DNA of 64,000 nt from Wenzhouxiangella marina. GTDB lineage: Bacteria > Pseudomonadota > Gammaproteobacteria > Xanthomonadales > Wenzhouxiangellaceae. The notes beneath the pieces are model-generated. The model had not been told where the DNA came from and did not search any database. It saw nothing but the letters and a program-made list of their open reading frames with translations. A program made the position numbers and the translations under genes. Positions 62,861 through 64,000 of this stretch are shown here, piece after piece. How positions within the stretch are numbered: the stretch's first letter is position 1; every line of letters begins with the position of its first letter. The stretch lies in assembly GCF_001187785.1 (NCBI RefSeq), contig NZ_CP012154.1:1110501-1174500 (forward strand). The letters run 5' to 3'.

Positions 62861-64000
62861 ATGACCCGATCGCTCATTCAATCCGCCCTGCTGCTCGCCG
62901 CTACGAGCCTGCTGCTCGCCTGCGGCGGATCGCCCGGCCCGGATGCCGATGAACTGGAAGCCGAACTCGTCGCCCGTGTGCTGCCCGCCTCCTGGCAGAT
63001 CGAGTCGCTGTCGATCAGCGCCGCCGAGAACACGGGTAGCGAAGTCGAGCCGATCATCACCACGCGCTTCGAGCTGGAACTGGAGCTTCAGCAGGACCTC
63101 TACGAGCCGGCCTTCTCCAGCCAGCCCCTGGAGAGCGAAGGCGGCCGCACCGCGCGCCACATCGCAGGCCGGCGCGTGATCGAGAAAGTGCGCAGCGAAG
63201 GCGATGAGGAAATCGTCTTCGGCCTGGCCAGATCAGTGCGCCGCGGCGAGGGTTGGCAGACCCTCTTCGAGCTTGAGAGTATGCCCTGGCGCTACGCCGG
63301 CGAACCCCTGTCGGGATTCGGCAACGACTACGTCATCGCCGGCTCCGAGCAGGAGACCGAGCTGATCGCAGAGGTGGAAGAGGCCTGGCGGGCCGAGCAG
63401 GAACGATTGGCTGAAGCCGAACGCCGTGAGCAGGAGGCCCTGGCCGCGACCAACCAGGCCATCCTCGAGTTGCTGGGCAGCGGTTTCGCCGAGCTCGAAG
63501 CCGAGCGCAACGGCGACTTCGTCAACGCCATCGCCGAGTTCCAGCCCCCGGGCCAGATCGAGCGCCGCTTCGATCTGCCGATCGTCTTCGCCGGTGCGAC
63601 CTACACCTACCACGCCATCATCCGCGACGGCCGCCTGCGCCTGACCGACCCCGAAGGCAACTGTCGCGTCGAGCTGCAGCTACTCGCCAGCGGCGAGCAG
63701 CTCGAGGGCGTGTCCACCTGCTCCCTGATGCCCGGCGCCATCGCCTGGGTGCCGACCAGCGAAGCGGCGCTGAGCGCTAAATATCAGGAGGCCAACCAGC
63801 AGCTCCTTGCCTTCTTCCAGTCCGCGCGATCCAACGGAACCCTGAGTTTCACCGAACGCAACCTGACCTTCGGCGGCAGCAATACCTTCACGATCGAAAT
63901 CACCGGCATCGAAGGGACGACGATCAATCTCGATGGCTACCGCTACGGGCGCAAACAGTGGTCCGCCGTCTGGTATATCCAGTACGGGAAGATCCGCAGC
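62861..64000 (+). CDS. Lipoprotein of unknown function, C-terminus outside window
   Basis: At least 380 residues, running off the window. Lipobox LLLAC near residue 21, a beta-rich part with LELELQQDLYEPAF, a coiled-coil stretch around residues 165-195 (EVEEAWRAEQERLAEAERR), and two later beta-rich segments (DLPIVFAGATYTYHAIIRDG, NTFTIEITGIEGTTINLDG). The AAGGAG site supports the start. I do not recognise the family. Confidence 0.75.
   Translation, partial: MTRSLIQSALLLAATSLLLACGGSPGPDADELEAELVARVLPASWQIESLSISAAENTGSEVEPIITTRFELELELQQDLYEPAFSSQPLESEGGRTARHIAGRRVIEKVRSEGDEEIVFGLARSVRRGEGWQTLFELESMPWRYAGEPLSGFGNDYVIAGSEQETELIAEVEEAWRAEQERLAEAERREQEALAATNQAILELLGSGFAELEAERNGDFVNAIAEFQPPGQIERRFDLPIVFAGATYTYHAIIRDGRLRLTDPEGNCRVELQLLASGEQLEGVSTCSLMPGAIAWVPTSEAALSAKYQEANQQLLAFFQSARSNGTLSFTERNLTFGGSNTFTIEITGIEGTTINLDGYRYGRKQWSAVWYIQYGKIRS

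Overview
The window is GC-rich, densely coded chromosomal DNA from a gammaproteobacterium. The best match to my knowledge is the Xanthomonadales/Wenzhouxiangellaceae side of the class. The reasons are a lipase with its foldase, monothiol glutaredoxin with a C-terminal rhodanese, DUF6445, YhhN, SirB2 and DUF6502 proteins, and a secreted C25 protease with P and GEVED domains beside an ECF sigma/TPR-kinase pair. The species is inferred, not shown. I found no rRNA, tRNA, CRISPR array, transposase or integrase.

Layout. 1-7.05 kb: a truncated diguanylate cyclase, a Tat-like amidohydrolase, and a minus-strand group of lipase, lipase foldase and a membrane-anchored beta-lactamase-fold serine hydrolase. 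7.4-16.2 kb: an ECF sigma factor, a Ser/Thr kinase with a TPR tail, and a 1754-residue secreted gingipain-type (C25) protease whose promoter carries a palindrome exactly between its -35 and -10 boxes. 16.2-20.8 kb: S1/P1 nuclease, Na+/H+-type antiporter, a LEA14-like lipoprotein, a membrane-anchored alpha/beta hydrolase and an unknown lipoprotein. 20.8-28 kb: housekeeping genes proA, dgkA, prlC and alaA, then a three-domain glutaredoxin/A-type-like/rhodanese protein flanked by two different inverted-repeat elements, then xthA. 28-33 kb: a protein acetyltransferase of the Pat type, mltF and uppP.

33-37.6 kb holds a compact deoxyribonucleoside catabolic operon, deoC-deoA-(deoB::cdd). Phosphopentomutase and cytidine deaminase are one 532-residue polypeptide, so deamination of deoxycytidine and isomerisation of deoxyribose-1-phosphate are physically joined. 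An SDR reductase and a CHASE-PAS-GGDEF-EAL protein follow.

40-53 kb is a mosaic of small genes: a patatin and a SET-domain protein that overlap tail to tail, ElaA, a YkvA-like protein, MAPEG, a polysaccharide deacetylase, a second LEA14-like lipoprotein, an SDR, DUF6502, SirB2, an acetyl-CoA hydrolase/transferase family enzyme, a hydrolase and YhhN.

53.3-59.0 kb is the most unusual block. A secreted protein is built almost wholly of 31 half-repeats of 17 residues (three cysteine-free, then 14 units of 34 residues with two cysteines each). It is divergent from a TPR/radical SAM/SPASM-like enzyme, which is followed by a TPR/GT41 (SPINDLY/OGT-like) glycosyltransferase and a DUF6445 2OG-oxygenase-like protein. 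I propose this as a candidate protein-modification locus, with the repeat protein as possible substrate. This is inference from neighbourhood and domain types.

59.0-62.0 kb is a three-gene operon: two unknowns and a soluble TraG/VirD4-type ATPase with no other conjugation genes nearby. The window ends with a DUF4282 membrane protein and a lipoprotein cut by the window edge.
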